Positions 1 to 11,700 of a stretch of DNA of 43,628 nucleotides are shown piece after piece. The stretch is from positions 1 through 43,628 of the forward strand of contig CALSCR010002773.1 in assembly GCA_943704495.1 (NCBI GenBank), given 5' to 3'. This DNA is from Pigoraptor chileana (Eukaryota; Opisthokonta; Filasterea). Every line of letters starts with the position of its first letter. The first letter of the stretch is position 1. A program made the position numbers and the translations under genes. A model generated the notes under the pieces. That model ran no database searches. It was not told the DNA's origin and worked only from the letters and a program-made list of their open reading frames with translations.

Positions 1-38
<38 letters not shown>

Positions 39-130
39 GCGTGTGCGTGTGCATGTGCGTGTGTGTGTGTGTATGTGTGCGTGTGTGTGTGGTGTGTGTC
101 TGTGCTGTATCTGTGTCTGTGGTCTGTGTC
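1..130. repeat. (GT)n microsatellite at window edge, inside NHEJ1 intron
   Basis: About 33 perfect bases of GT are followed by imperfect GTGC, GTAT and GTCT variants. It lies beyond the donor of NHEJ1 exon 3 (231 and below on the minus strand) and therefore in an intron whose other end is outside the window. A related CA-rich tract at about 389-453 fills the preceding intron. Confidence 0.85.
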
Positions 131-231
131 TGTGCGTAATATGTGGATGACTTGGAAATAGGTATGCCCTGACGATTTGACCGGGTGGTCGTTTGATTGA
201 TTTACAAGTTCGACGCATCCAATAGACTCAC

Positions 232-1107
232 CTGTCTTGCCTCTTTTTGCACTCAAAAGACCACTGAAAGTCAATGACATCGAGTTTGAGGGTCAAGTTG
301 AGAACGCAAACAGAGTCGTCTCCCTACATGCAGACATAATGTGGACATTGGCGCAGGCTCGTTAGTTTGGTTCGTTTGAGAAATTGTAACACACACACAC
401 ATACACACTCACACTCACACTCACACACATACACCCACACACGCACACACACAGGGCCAACATTTGTCAAAATATTCATCCTGACCCATCCGCACAACTC
501 AGTCAAGAAGCACAGGAAAGGCGCTGTAACTCACTGGTGTCTTCTCACTCCATCGATAAACCACATTTTTGGACTGCACTTCAATGTTTTCGCGAATAAT
601 GCGAATGATTTGTTGGAAAGGCAACTCCACTCCCGGATTGAGTTTCTATTTGTTTGATAAACAACCACAATCATCATCACAAAACGGGGAGGGGGGGGAA
701 CAACACAGTTATGAGTCATGCTACATTATGAAAACCATCACGATGAGTGCAAATGTGCATACGGAATATATGCATCCCTTCTTTTAAACACGGCTAGTTT
801 AGCCATTGTTCGAGAGCATGTTTAGAGGGCGCAATGTAACAGCAGTAACAAAGCAGCAACCTGCACAACTCACCTTGCATCTTTCTTCAATCGAGGTTGC
901 TCTCAGCCGCTCCGCCCAGACCGATCCCAACACACGCGTCAGATATATGCAATAAGAGCCGCTGACGTCAGAGAAGGACGATTTGAGAAGCAATGGAGTG
1001 CCGTTGATCGTAAACGAGCTCCAGGGAACCAACTCCATAACATTCGCGCGGTTGTGCTCGGCCGCGCCGTCTGCATCTGTGCATGCATTCGCTTCGTGAA
1101 GTGACAT
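232..1107 (-). CDS. NHEJ1: XLF/NHEJ1 non-homologous end-joining factor, 5' part (head domain)
   Basis: XLF bridges broken DNA ends with XRCC4-ligase IV in the nucleus. Three phase-consistent exons are visible, 1107..874, 645..535 and 323..232, each with a GTGAGT donor; the gene then continues off the left edge through a (GT)n tract. Exon 1 encodes an N-terminal beta-rich head (W-S-S-F, then strand residues S-Y-C-I-Y-L, then V-W-A-E-R-L), which I align with the human XLF pattern of PW, then YALLVSDL, then VWHEQV. Exon 2 encodes the internal helix (P-F-Q-Q-I-I-R-I-I-R-E-N). Exon 3 encodes paired strands ending D-F-Q-W-S-F-E-C, matching the human LPFYWNFHC strand. The coiled coil and C-terminal Ku-binding motif would lie outside the window. 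The start at 1107 gives about 24 residues before a second Met at 1038, which aligns better with animal XLF. Family assignment is by remembered motif order and is fairly secure; PAXX or XRCC4 fit less well. Confidence 0.72.
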
Positions 1108-1238
1108 TCTTAAGCTTGAACGCCTTTTTCTTCGACGTCAGGATCCATATTCAATACATAGAAATGTGGTATCTAAATGCCACAATAACCATGACACAGT
1201 AACGAGGACGCGACGGGCCTCTGAGAATGACGACAGAG

Positions 1239-1296
1239 ATTCCCGCCAGAACGGCTGATTCAAGCACTGATGACAGTTTGAATTTCTGGCGGGAAT
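1239..1296. promoter_or_regulatory. Inverted repeat with paired E2F-like sites upstream of NHEJ1
   Basis: A perfect 13-bp inverted repeat: ATTCCCGCCAGAA at 1239-1251 and its reverse complement at 1284-1296, with a 32-nt spacer. Each arm contains TTCCCGCC, the core bound by E2F/DP factors. It lies about 130-190 bases upstream of the NHEJ1 start codon. The repeat is observed; E2F binding is inferred from the known consensus. Confidence 0.45.
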
Positions 1297-1320
1297 TCGG
1301 TGATGTTGTTACTCCATTGA

Positions 1321-1342
1321 ACCCTACCCTACCCTACCCTAC
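1321..1342. repeat. Short (ACCCT)n telomere-like array
   Basis: Four exact tandem ACCCT units followed by AC. On the other strand this reads AGGGT repeats, resembling the telomeric TAGGG/TTAGGG class but with a 5-base unit. It is too short to show a chromosome end and lies within a gene-dense stretch. Confidence 0.6.
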
Positions 1343-1552
1343 GTCCTAAAATTCGCACCACACACACACACACACGCACGCACACACGACATGAACGATG
1401 TGCCCAGACACAATTATTTGTACAGACACACAAGTCCATTAATCGAACATTCCCTAATATTTAAATATAATCGTTCATTCGTATACACATAAAACAGGAG
1501 CCGACGCACACACATTTACAACGTTAAAGCAGGTTTTTTCCCAGAATCCAGT

Positions 1553-4500
1553 TCAGTCCCATTCATCGTCATTGTCGTCGTCATTGTCGTCATCTTCCGC
1601 ATCGTCAGAGTCGTCGTCCTGTGCTATCGCTATGCGTCGCATCAGCACCGACGCTACATCAGATCGCCCACTGGACGACGTAACAGCTTTTTCGGTCGCG
1701 GCGTGCGGAGCCTCCACCTCGGTTGGATTTGCACGCAATCGCTTCTGAAAATGTGTGTGTGTGTGTGTGTGGAAGAGGGGGGCGGGGCGGGGATCAAAAC
1801 TTGCACAGTCAGAACAAGAAGCAAAGAATGTGCACGCGCGAGTGCTCAGCAAACGATGCCCACTAGTCGTCGTCTCCAACAGAACGCACGATGGCAACCG
1901 CCCTTGGTACTCACTCCGGCGCGAATCTGGGACAGAAGGTCGAGTCGGACGTCTGGCTCCTTCTGGACTTGCACGGTTGGCGCCTTGAGCTTCGTTGCGG
2001 TCAGTGCAAGTGGGTTTATAAGCGGCCGCTCTCCACTCAACCGTGGCGGATCCTCAGCATCTCCAGTAGGCAGAGTTGGTGGCGGCGGCGGCGGCGGGGG
2101 TGGAGGCAGGCGTGGTGCAGTCTGGACGTTCGGAGGAGGAATGGACTGCCATTGCGCGGGTGCCTCATATACAGCATCACGTGCTCTTTCTGTGTGCGGG
2201 CTTTCCACATCACGCTCATACACATCCATCGGCGGCGGCGGTGGCGGAGGGGACGTCGTCATCGGAGAGTGCGAGTATTCGTCCTCCCGCATTGGTGTTG
2301 GTGAATTTGATTCCGGTTGCGGTGGCGGTGGAGGTGGAGGGGGCGGTGGTGGGGGCGAATAAGCTTCAAACGAACCCCGCCCGTCGTCTCCGTTGTAATA
2401 ACATCCTTCCATTGCACCGTTCACTTCATGCGATGCGTTGCCGTATCGCTCAGTGTCGTTGTCAGCATCAGTGCCATACATTGGCGGTGGCGGTGGCGGT
2501 GGCGGAGGAGGAGGAGGAGGGGAATCGCTTGGTCCTCCTCTCGACGTACACACGTCTCCTTGAACCTCTTCCCAATGCGATGCGTGCACAGACCCGCCAT
2601 ACACAGCTGCTTCCGCGTCCATGAACATAGGCGGCGGCGGGGGAGGAGGCGTGGACGTCGTCTGTCTATGCAATGATTCACTCTCCCCATACCCCTCGTA
2701 GTACATTTCGGGCGGCGGCGGCAGCTCGAATTCGGAAAAATGAAATTTTTCGGCCGATCGCACGTGGGGAGGAGGAGGCGCATTTTCCGAATCGCCGGAT
2801 GGCTTTACGCGTGCACTGCCGGGACGCACGGGCGCAGCGGTCACGTGGGATGGTGTGATTGGGCTGGTGGTAGCGGCCATCCACGGATTTGCATTTCCGT
2901 TTGCATTCGCATTGGTATTTGTGTTGAAAGACACAGTGGGTCTCCTTGCAGATGCTGTTGATGTGCCGCCGTGCGGATCCACTGAAGGCATGTGATACTG
3001 CTCAAATGCAGCCGACGCAGACGGTCGCGTTTGCTGCTGGTTTGCGCTGCGGAGGGATAGCATTCCGGGATTTCCTGGCCCACGTGGTGCGACCCCGAGT
3101 AGGTTTCCATCGCTGTCATAGTGCTTGACAAGGACATCGGGTACTGCAACGGGCTTCTGTTGCGTCGACAGGCGTGCTTGTGCATGCCGCTGTCGATCGG
3201 CAGTGGTGGCGGAGCATATGAGAGCAGTATGAGTAGGGACAGTGGGACTATGTCGAAAACATGCTCCACATACGCCTTCCACGGTGCAAGTGGGTGATGT
3301 GTGTGTGTGTCGTGTGTGACATGTGTAACATGTGTGACCATGTGTGACGTGCATGTCTGTGTGTTTTGTGTGTGTGTGTGTGAGTGTGTGCGTACGCAAA
3401 CCTTTGCATCTGCTCTCTCTTTTGCCTTCCCGCGCATGCGCTCCTTCCTCGCAGCAGCCTCTTGCGTCTTTTTCTCAAGCCACTCCTCTGCGAAAAACTC
3501 TGGGTGAGAGTAAAACTGCACATGTGCATGTGGGCTTGTGTTATTCACAACTCTGTCACTCGTCGTGTCATTCACTAATGTCATTAACTACTTTGTCACT
3601 TGCAAAGACCCATCAATCAAACCAACCCGTTTGTTCGAAAGCGTGCTCGACTTAAACGAAAAGGTTCTCCCGTTATGATCAGTTGTTGCATACCACACTA
3701 ACCTTCATTGAACTGCGCCCGTCGTGCCTAAATCGATCCAGACGTTGGAGAGCGGGAGGTGGTGGGGCGCCCTCAAATGCCTTCACAAGCGCACGTGACC
3801 GGTAGGTTGGTCTAAGATGGCCTGCAGATGGAGGGGAGAGTGGAAGCAAAATGAAGAAACACATTAATGACGCAGCCGTTACTTCCATTGTTATAGTACG
3901 GTCAATTTCGTTTCGTCTGAAGTGATTGATGAAGAAGAATGTGTGTGATCGAGTTGATAAAAATCTGCGAATCAAATTACCCACCCGACACAGGCCAGTG
4001 GTGATGCGACACGGCGTCGGATGCACAGACATCCCTTTCCATGAGAAACTCTGCGTTGGTATCGTGGTCCGGTCAGTAATGAAGAATTGACAAGTGTGTG
4101 TTCAGCGACTGCTGTCCGTTGGACATTTCCTCGTTTGCAAAAAAGAAAAACACTTCATCACGCATCATGCACGCTTCTTTTCACGTAGAGATCGTAGCCT
4201 CATCAGCACACCGAAGCAGCGCCTCTGCAGCAAGTGCACACTCACGCAAGTCGGGATCATCTGTCCGCTGCGGATGCTTGAGGAAGCTTGTGGCTGTCTC
4301 GTAATTCAGGACAAACTCTGGAAGCAGTCTGTCGCTCACATTCTGCAGTCGCACCGACACAACACGAGACCGAGACGCAATCCTCTCCACCTGCTCGTTT
4401 ATGTCTGTGGGAAATTATGATGTCACGTAAAAATGGGAAATGGAGTTAAGCATGGGATTCGACGCCGGGCACTCAAAGTGCGCCTATATCAACCGGCATG

Positions 4501-4847
4501 ACGCTTCAACCCGTCACTGAAAGGTAACAAGGGCAAGTGTAATAGGATCCGCCGTACGAACCACTGAATATGTCGACCGAGAGAGCAGCAAGTTGACCGA
4601 GTCTCCCAATTGCATCACACAGCGATGTGACGGCCTTTGCATCCAGCAGATCCCCGACATCCTTAGTCATGTCGTCACCTCCACTCCGCCCCGCTTTCCC
4701 AGAACTAAGAATAGATGCAGCAAATCGCCCCACTGTGCCACTGGCAGCGGACTTTTGTGACGATGTCATCAAACGACGACGCACAATCTCCTCCGGCCTC
4801 TCGTCGTCGGGAAGACTGTACTTGTTTGGGATGCTCATTCTTGGCAA
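1553..4847 (-). CDS. WASF: SCAR/WAVE actin nucleation-promoting factor
   Basis: Subunit of the WAVE complex, relaying Rac signals to Arp2/3 to build branched actin under the membrane. Seven exons join in frame: 4847..4562, 4404..4185, 4048..3981, 3821..3703, 3515..3402, 3189..1915, 1744..1553 (757 aa). Exons 1-5 form the SCAR homology domain: a helix with L-G-Q-L-A-A-L-S-V-D-I-F (about 80-95), then coiled-coil helix, then P-P-P-P-A-L-Q-R-L-D-R-F, then F-Y-S-H-P-E-F-F, which matches human FYTNPSYFF. Exon 6 is a proline-rich region (about 270-680) with many P8-P13 runs. The C-terminal VCA follows: WH2 core L-L-S-Q-I-R-A-G (about 687-694) split by the last intron, connector helix D-V-A-S-V-L-M-R-R-I-A-I-A, and an acidic tail ending D-E-W-D with the Arp2/3-binding Trp at 756. 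Exon 3 boundaries were chosen for phase and are the least certain. N-terminal SHD and connector sequence favour SCAR over WASP. Confidence 0.88.
3296..3391. repeat. TG-rich tract in SCAR intron 5
   Basis: Plus-strand TG repeats, so CA on the sense strand of SCAR, beginning just inside the donor of the exon ending at 3402. A similar tract (about 1752-1770) sits just upstream of the last SCAR acceptor. Confidence 0.8.
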
Positions 4848-5759
4848 TGGATTTCACGGATCGGCGATGAAATTCGGCGAGACTCGGTCAGTTCGTCGTG
4901 GCGGCAATGGGTGCTATTGCTTCTGCGAATCATTCGCCAATTCAAAAAAACAGCACACGAACGCCGCAATTTGGATCGACGCACGCCATTCGTAGCAGTT
5001 CTAATCTTGAAACCACTTTGAAATATGAGTGTCGTCATAAGACTATAGCGAACCGCTGCAGTCGATCGACTCTCGGGCACGCATGCCGACGGCAGGATTT
5101 GCGAGTGCAGAAACGGCTTGTTTCAATAGATACACAAGAAAGTGTCAAATACTGCCCACAAATCAGTGTGTAATCGCACTCTTTCTTCAAGTAAGTTCGG
5201 TATTGCCCGAACTGAACACGCACATTGACGGCGCGGGTGGGCAACAAAGGTTTGAATTTGTTGACAGATGATTGACAGTCTGGTGGCGAAATGTCTTTAT
5301 TGGACACTCTCGGCTGGCGTATTATCCATATTAATACTTACTTTATTATTCCACGACTATTAAGTAATAGAATGAGCAATATATCCGTTTTTGGAAATAA
5401 ATTGCCGAATTCCTGATTTCGAAAAATTCCTACGGGCCAGCAAGTGGAGGCCGCCCGCGCCTTCAGTTGCAGATCAGATTTAGTTAGATTATTAAGCTCA
5501 CTGTACATTTGTCCGGAGGAGTTTCTTAAACCAAGTTGGTATTTTTGTGTTATTTGTGGTGTGTTGTTGGCGGTTGAGGGTCTCTTTTCGTTTATACTCT
5601 TGGGTTCGCATGCGATCCGCACCCTCGGGTCGGGGCTGGATATGGCTCGCACCATGCACTCCCACTATTAGTGCAAACGTAAAATAAGCCTTCGCCGCGC
5701 GATCCCTGAAAATAGCTATTTACTTCGTGTGGGCCCAAAAAAACCGAAAATCATAAGGA
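4848..5759. promoter_or_regulatory. Divergent intergenic region between SCAR and LRRC9
   Basis: About 910 bases separate the two start codons, so both promoters should lie here. I see no convincing exon, TATA box or RFX X-box (the site often found upstream of ciliary genes). Short ORFs on both strands have no recognisable content. The sequence near 5300-5600 is noticeably more AT-rich than the coding regions. Confidence 0.4.
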
Positions 5760-8700
5760 ATGGCGTCTGTTGCAGCGTCGGACAGCGCCGTTCCCGGTAA
5801 GGGGTCTGAAGATGCTCCCTCTCCGCCTGCTGTGGATGTGCAAGTGGATGCTCCTGGTGATGGCGGATCACGGGAGGCAACTCCGACAACAAAGGAGGAG
5901 GAGCCGGTCAGCGTGGAGCCGCCTGAGGTCATCCGTCAGCGAGAGCTTGCATTCAACTCACTAGACGGTGCCGTTCGCAATGTGGTGAGTGGATGAAACG
6001 CCTCCTATTGGGATGTCGGTGCGCATTTTTCAATAGCAATAGCGGCGATGCCGCCTGCGCGATCTTCTTGTGTGTATCGCTTTCTTAGAAAGTGGACGTA
6101 CAATTGGTGCCGCATGACCTGGAGAACCCCCTCCCGGCTTACAAACGAATATTTCCACTTTCAATCGCTCATCCGCAACATAGTGTGAGTCGAACGGGAT
6201 TACTAAGGAAAAGTTTGTGCGTGGTGCACGGTCGATCCTCGCACTCGAGCTCTTCTTCTTCAATATGAAACGCATCGAAGGTCTCAACCAGTTTGTGGGC
6301 CTTAAAGAGCTGTGCATCGTCGTCCAAGATCTGGAAAAGATTGACGGCCTCGACAACCTCGTCGTGCTCGAAAAACTATGGATTTGCGAAACAAAAGTCT
6401 CCGAGATGCGGGGTCTGTCCAAGCTAACGAATCTCCGCAAGCTTTACATGTACGCCAATCGGATAACTGCCATCGCGGGACTGGCGACGCTTACCAAGCT
6501 AGACACGCTGTGGCTGTTCGACAACTGCATACAGGCAATTGAAGGTCTCGAAACGCTGACAAACCTCGTGGAGTTGGACCTGTCGCGGAACAACATTTCC
6601 AAGATAGGCAACAGCCTTCGCAAGAACGTCAACTTGGAGATGCTACATCTTTCGGACAATCGGATATCCTTCTTTCGCGACATACTTGACCTCGCCCCAC
6701 TGTCGCGCCTGCGCTCCCTGCGTCTCTTTGATGCGCATTGGGACGGCAATCCGGTCTGCAAGCTTGCAAATTATACGACATTTGTGCTGCATCACCTCTC
6801 CAACCTCACTTCACTCGACACGCAGTGGGTTATTCCTCCAGTTGATGATGCGCATTGTCTTTTGTTTTTGAAGCAATTCTGTCCGTGTGTTGTGGTTGAC
6901 GCGATCGCATTTGTGGTTCCCTGGGCTGTGCCTCTGTAGTGTGTCTCTTCATGCTGGTTACGGAGTCCAATTGGGGTATAACGTTCCATTGCAATTCGAT
7001 GAATTCTACCTTTCTTCACATTGGATTTACCAACTCTGATGCCCTGTTTGTTAATGTTTCGTATGACTGTGTTTGTGTGTTGTCTGCGGTTGTCCAGGGA
7101 CGTGAGTGATCCAGCTGTTCGCCAGCAGATCGAGACGACGTTTTCGCGCAAGGCAATGTACTATTCGATGCGGATAAGCACTCTGCGGCGCAATTCAAAC
7201 GACGTCATTGCAGCCCTTGAGAAAGAGGCAATGCGGCGAATCCAGTCCATCCGACAGGGGCTCGCAAAGGTACTGTGGCATGCAATATTTCAATTTTGTG
7301 CATGTGCTCAAGTGTTTGCCATTGTGCGTGTGACTGTGTGTGCGAGGCGCGTGCGTGTGACCTCTCTCGGCATCTGCAGTTGTTTTCGCCCTCAACCTTC
7401 CATGCGTATGCACTGCACTCACGGTCATCACGATCGAGCATGCGTTGTCCTCAATTCTTCATCAATCTGCTACATCCATTGTGTGACCCATCCGTCCTTC
7501 GCCGCAATACTCCTCTTGTCTTCAGGTGTACTTTCAAATGCGATCTATTGAACGCGAACTGGAGGACAGGAATGTCCAAAGAAAAGATCCCAAAACCGAC
7601 CCTGCAGATCCCGCAGACAGAGTCATCGACGCCGAGGTGGGTGCTGTCGGAAATCAGATATCACGATAGTGTGACTGTGTGTGTGTATGTGTCTGTGAAT
7701 GGGTGGAATAGTCTCTGTTTACTTGCACTGTCTTGCACATGGATCCAGCAGAAAACTTAATCGCTCTTCTTGTATTGTCAATTTTTTTTGTGCTTTTTTT
7801 CTTTTGCAAATCAGAAACTGAGAACAAAGCTCAAGGCGCTTCGCACTCGCGTCGACAATCGCGAGGGCGAAATACAGAGCCTCCTCAACGTGTTAGACAG
7901 GCAGCGCGACCACGTGAACAATATCTGCGAGGTGAATGCACGGCGGTTACTAATCGAACTCGGGACGGGCGGTAACACACAGTTTGAGGACGGAACGCCC
8001 CAGGAGGCGTGGTTCTCGTCGTGTGCGGAGTTACTCCAGCTTCGGTACACGCCCACCGATCAGCAGGTTGCACTCGGCGTCGCGTCAAAGCTGACGGAAT
8101 CTCTTGCCTATTCGGGCGTGCGAGTGACAAGGGTGACGCGCATACACAGTCGACCACTCCGAAACGCGTTTGACGAAAAACTGGAGAACCTTTTTGGGGG
8201 TGACATTGGTCGCCGCGGGCTAAATCCGGCGGTGCCGTCTCCAATGGCGACGCAGGCTCACAAGCGCTTTCTCGAGTACTGCTTCTTCTGCTGGGACCCT
8301 AAGATGGGCGACCAGATGGTGGAAACCTTGCGCGTGTGTGAGTTTGGCTTCCGCACACCTCACGAGTACGCAGCATTCGGCGTGCAGGCAGGCATTCCGC
8401 TGACAAACAGCGTCAACATAGCAGAAGTTGCGCGTCTTTCGTCCGTTATGGGATCGACGCTCCCTGCAAAGGCGGATGTTGCCCGGCGTGGGCATTTGGT
8501 CATCGTCAAAGCGTGTTTTGCAAAAGTGTCGACGCTTGCTGATGGCGCTTCAATCGTCCCTGACAAGTACGGCGACAGCGATTGTCTCATGCGCGTGCGG
8601 CACGAGGACGGATGCAAAGAGCGGGCCATCCAGCCGCCCCCTGGCAAGCCAAACGTGCGATGCAAGTGCCGACACCGCGAGTGGTTCCTCCTCGATCCGG

Positions 8701-11700
8701 ACCTCGCTCTCCCTGAATACATTGTGGATTTCGAGTACGTCGGCCGCGGCCACTCGACGGATCCGTCGCCATATGCGAGCGTGCATGTTGCAACAGCAAG
8801 TAGCGAAGACAAAGAGCAGACGTCGGGTGGAGCTCAGTCGTCGTCGGATGGTACGCCACGTCCAAAGGACGTCGATCGCCTTCGCGTCTCGGCAGATTCG
8901 TCGGGTGCGAACAGTGCCGGAAGCAGTCGATCGGAGGTAGGCCCTCCCCCAGCAACGCCACTCACCTCGATCGAGAGCGAAGATAACACTGGGAATCCCA
9001 ATGTGGACGTTCTAGAACTCGCACCCGCTCTCAAAGGACGGCAAAAGCTCGTGGCGCTGTCTGAAGATGCCATGCTGCGGATATCAGGCGCGTCGTGGCT
9101 AAGTGGCATCCAGAGCCTCAACTTGCACGCGTGCGGCCTCGCGAGGCTGGAAGGGCTCGGAGCGCTGACAACGATCAAGAAGCTTGTTGTGTGCTTCAAC
9201 CGTCTGACAAGCATTGATGGGATTGCTGCACTCCCGACGCTCGAATACCTGGATCTCGGGCACAACAAGATACGCAAAGTGGACGGCATCAAAGGGCTTG
9301 TGAATCTGCGCCACTTTGACGTCAGTTCGAACCAACTGAGAAAGGGAGACGATTTGCGCACCATCCGCGCGTGTCTTGCGCCATCGCTCACGTGGCTGGA
9401 TACCCGCCACAATCTGTTCCACGAAGACGGGATATTCAGTGCGCGCTCGCTGCTAGTCGGCAAGATGAAGCAGCTTGAAGTTCTTGATGGCGTGCCCGTC
9501 ACCGCGGAAGAAAAGGGAGCTGCTGCCAGCGGGACTGGCCTGGAACGCAGTCCCATAGCCATGGCGACGCTGCGCACAGTGACCGCACTCGGCGACGACC
9601 TTCCCCGCGCGCTTTGGTTGCCTCTCTCTCTCGAAATGAATCACAATTCGTGCATTCAGCCACCTCCCGAGCCCGATCCAAAGCCCGACTCCCAGTCGCA
9701 TGTCTGGCTGACCAAGGTTACCTGCGTCGACGTGTCTGGACTGGGCCTTCGCCAATTTGGGCAGTTCCTTGAATCGGTGCCCTTGGTGCGGTGGCTGCGG
9801 GCGTGCAACAACCGCATCAAGCGCATCGATGGAATTGAACGAACACCCAAAGTGGAGGAGCTCAACCTCGACCACAACGAGCTCACCAAGGTTGACGGCC
9901 TTGCCGCTGCTCTGCCGCGCTTGCGGAAGCTATCCATCGGCAACAATCGGCTATCGTCACTGGAGGGAATGTCGTCATTTGCCAATCTCACGCTGCTGTC
10001 TGTCGAGGGCAACGGTTTGCGCACCATTGCGGGTGTTGAGCAGCTCGTGTGTCTGAGTGAATTTTACGCCGGCAATAACCACGTGGCCAATCTGAAGGAA
10101 GTGTATCGCCTCAAACCGCTGTCGCGCCTTGCGATTGTGGACCTTTTTGGCAATCCGATGTCAGCAGAGTCGGAATATCGTGCGTTTGTCATCTATCATC
10201 TCTCACGTCTGCGCGTGCTCGATGGCGTTGGCGTGGAGACCGGGGAGCATGCAAGCGCCGCAGATACATACGGTGGTCGATTGAATGCTGACTTACTTGC
10301 CGAAAGACTGGGCACATCGAATATGTCCAACGTGGCTGAGCTGGACCTCCCAAGCCTTGGTCTGCGGGAGGTCGCCTCCAACATATGCGAGTGCGACTTT
10401 TCAGCCCTCCGCAGCCTCAATCTGGAGCACAACAATCTCGTGTCGTTTGGCGGGCTCATTTACCTTCCGAATGTGCGCGTATTGTGCTTGAATCAAAACC
10501 GCATCCAAACAGTGGTGGACGACGACCAAGGTCTAGGTGCGTGTGGTGCATGTGCATGGTTTATCTGTGTGTGTGTGTGGGTGGGTGTGGATGGTATGAG
10601 TTACGCGACGGATAATAATGTGCAGGTTCACAAGCCCTCGTGGCATGCCCTTCTCTTATCAAAATCATACTTTGTGCACAGATGTGGATATCATATTTCA
10701 TACCTTGTAAATATTGTTTCTCCAATTCTACTTACACAACCAACAAACAACACATTTCACAACACCCCCTCACAGCGAATCAACTTCTGCCGACACTGGA
10801 GGTTCTCCACCTGGGCTACAACAACATCAAGTCGCTCGCCAATCTCGGCCTTGGCAGACTGCGGTCTCTGCGGTGTTTGTTCCTGCAGGGAAACGACTTA
10901 ACGCGCGTTGATGGTCTCGAGGGACTGAGTGAACTGAGGTAGGATATCGCGTTTCGTTTTGTGTGTGTGCGTGTGTGTTTGTGTGTGTGTGTGTGTGTGT
11001 GTATTGTGCGTGCGTGCGTGTGTGTATGTGTGTGGCGTGTGCGTTATATATATATATATGTGTGTGTGTGTCAATGGGTGTGGTATGTCACTGGATGTGT
11101 CTGGTGTTGGATCTGCTGTTTTTGCTCCATCTTCGCGGGTGACGTTGATAGATTGCTTATTACTTTGTATCGCCGATGTGCTGTTTGTGTGTGCATATAT
11201 GTGCGTGTGCAGGGAGCTTGTGCTTGACCGCAACAAGATCCGGGGTATTGATCCCCAGTCGTTTGTCCACCAGACACACCTGCGCGAGCTTCACATTGAA
11301 GACAACAGGTGAGCATTGCTTATATATATATATATATATATGTATAATTTTGTATTTTTAGTCTTTTTCTTTGTTGTCGGCTTCTTTTCTTGTCTTATTC
11401 TCGTTTGCATGCACCAGCCGACTGAGTCACACAAAGCTCACCCTCTTTGCCCGTCATCCGATTGTCACATCTGTTAATTTGCCCCTGCACATTCACTTCA
11501 CATGCTACTTCTATGTTGTGTGTGAGGGAGTCATGTGAATTCAAATCAGTGTGTGCGGTGGTGTCCATGGACTCGTCGCTATGTGTATGTGTGTGTGTGC
11601 ATCGTGACATGTAGCAAATGTATCTGCTGTCTGTCACACGCGCAACACAACTCAGCCCGAATCTAATCCATCCGGGGTATCCTTCCCTCACAATGCGCAG

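Larger units (their letters stand above)
1108..1552. other. Spacer between SCAR 3' end and NHEJ1 5' end
   Basis: No coding exon is visible. On the minus strand this is the upstream region of NHEJ1 and the downstream region of SCAR. It holds a perfect 13-bp inverted repeat with E2F-like cores at 1239-1296, a short CCCTA array at 1321-1342 and a CA tract at about 1357-1389. No AATAAA-type signal was recognised for SCAR. Confidence 0.6.

Noticed and set aside
1703-2362. Long plus-strand frame with poly-Gly runs opposite SCAR
   Set aside because: It is the reverse strand of the SCAR proline-rich exon; the Gly runs mirror Pro codons, and SCAR has homologous domains and a coherent exon chain.
8834-10459. 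Several minus-strand frames of 100-250 codons inside LRRC9
   Set aside because: They are shadows of the CG-rich 2.7-kb LRRC9 exon, which matches LRRC9 throughout; none shows its own domain.
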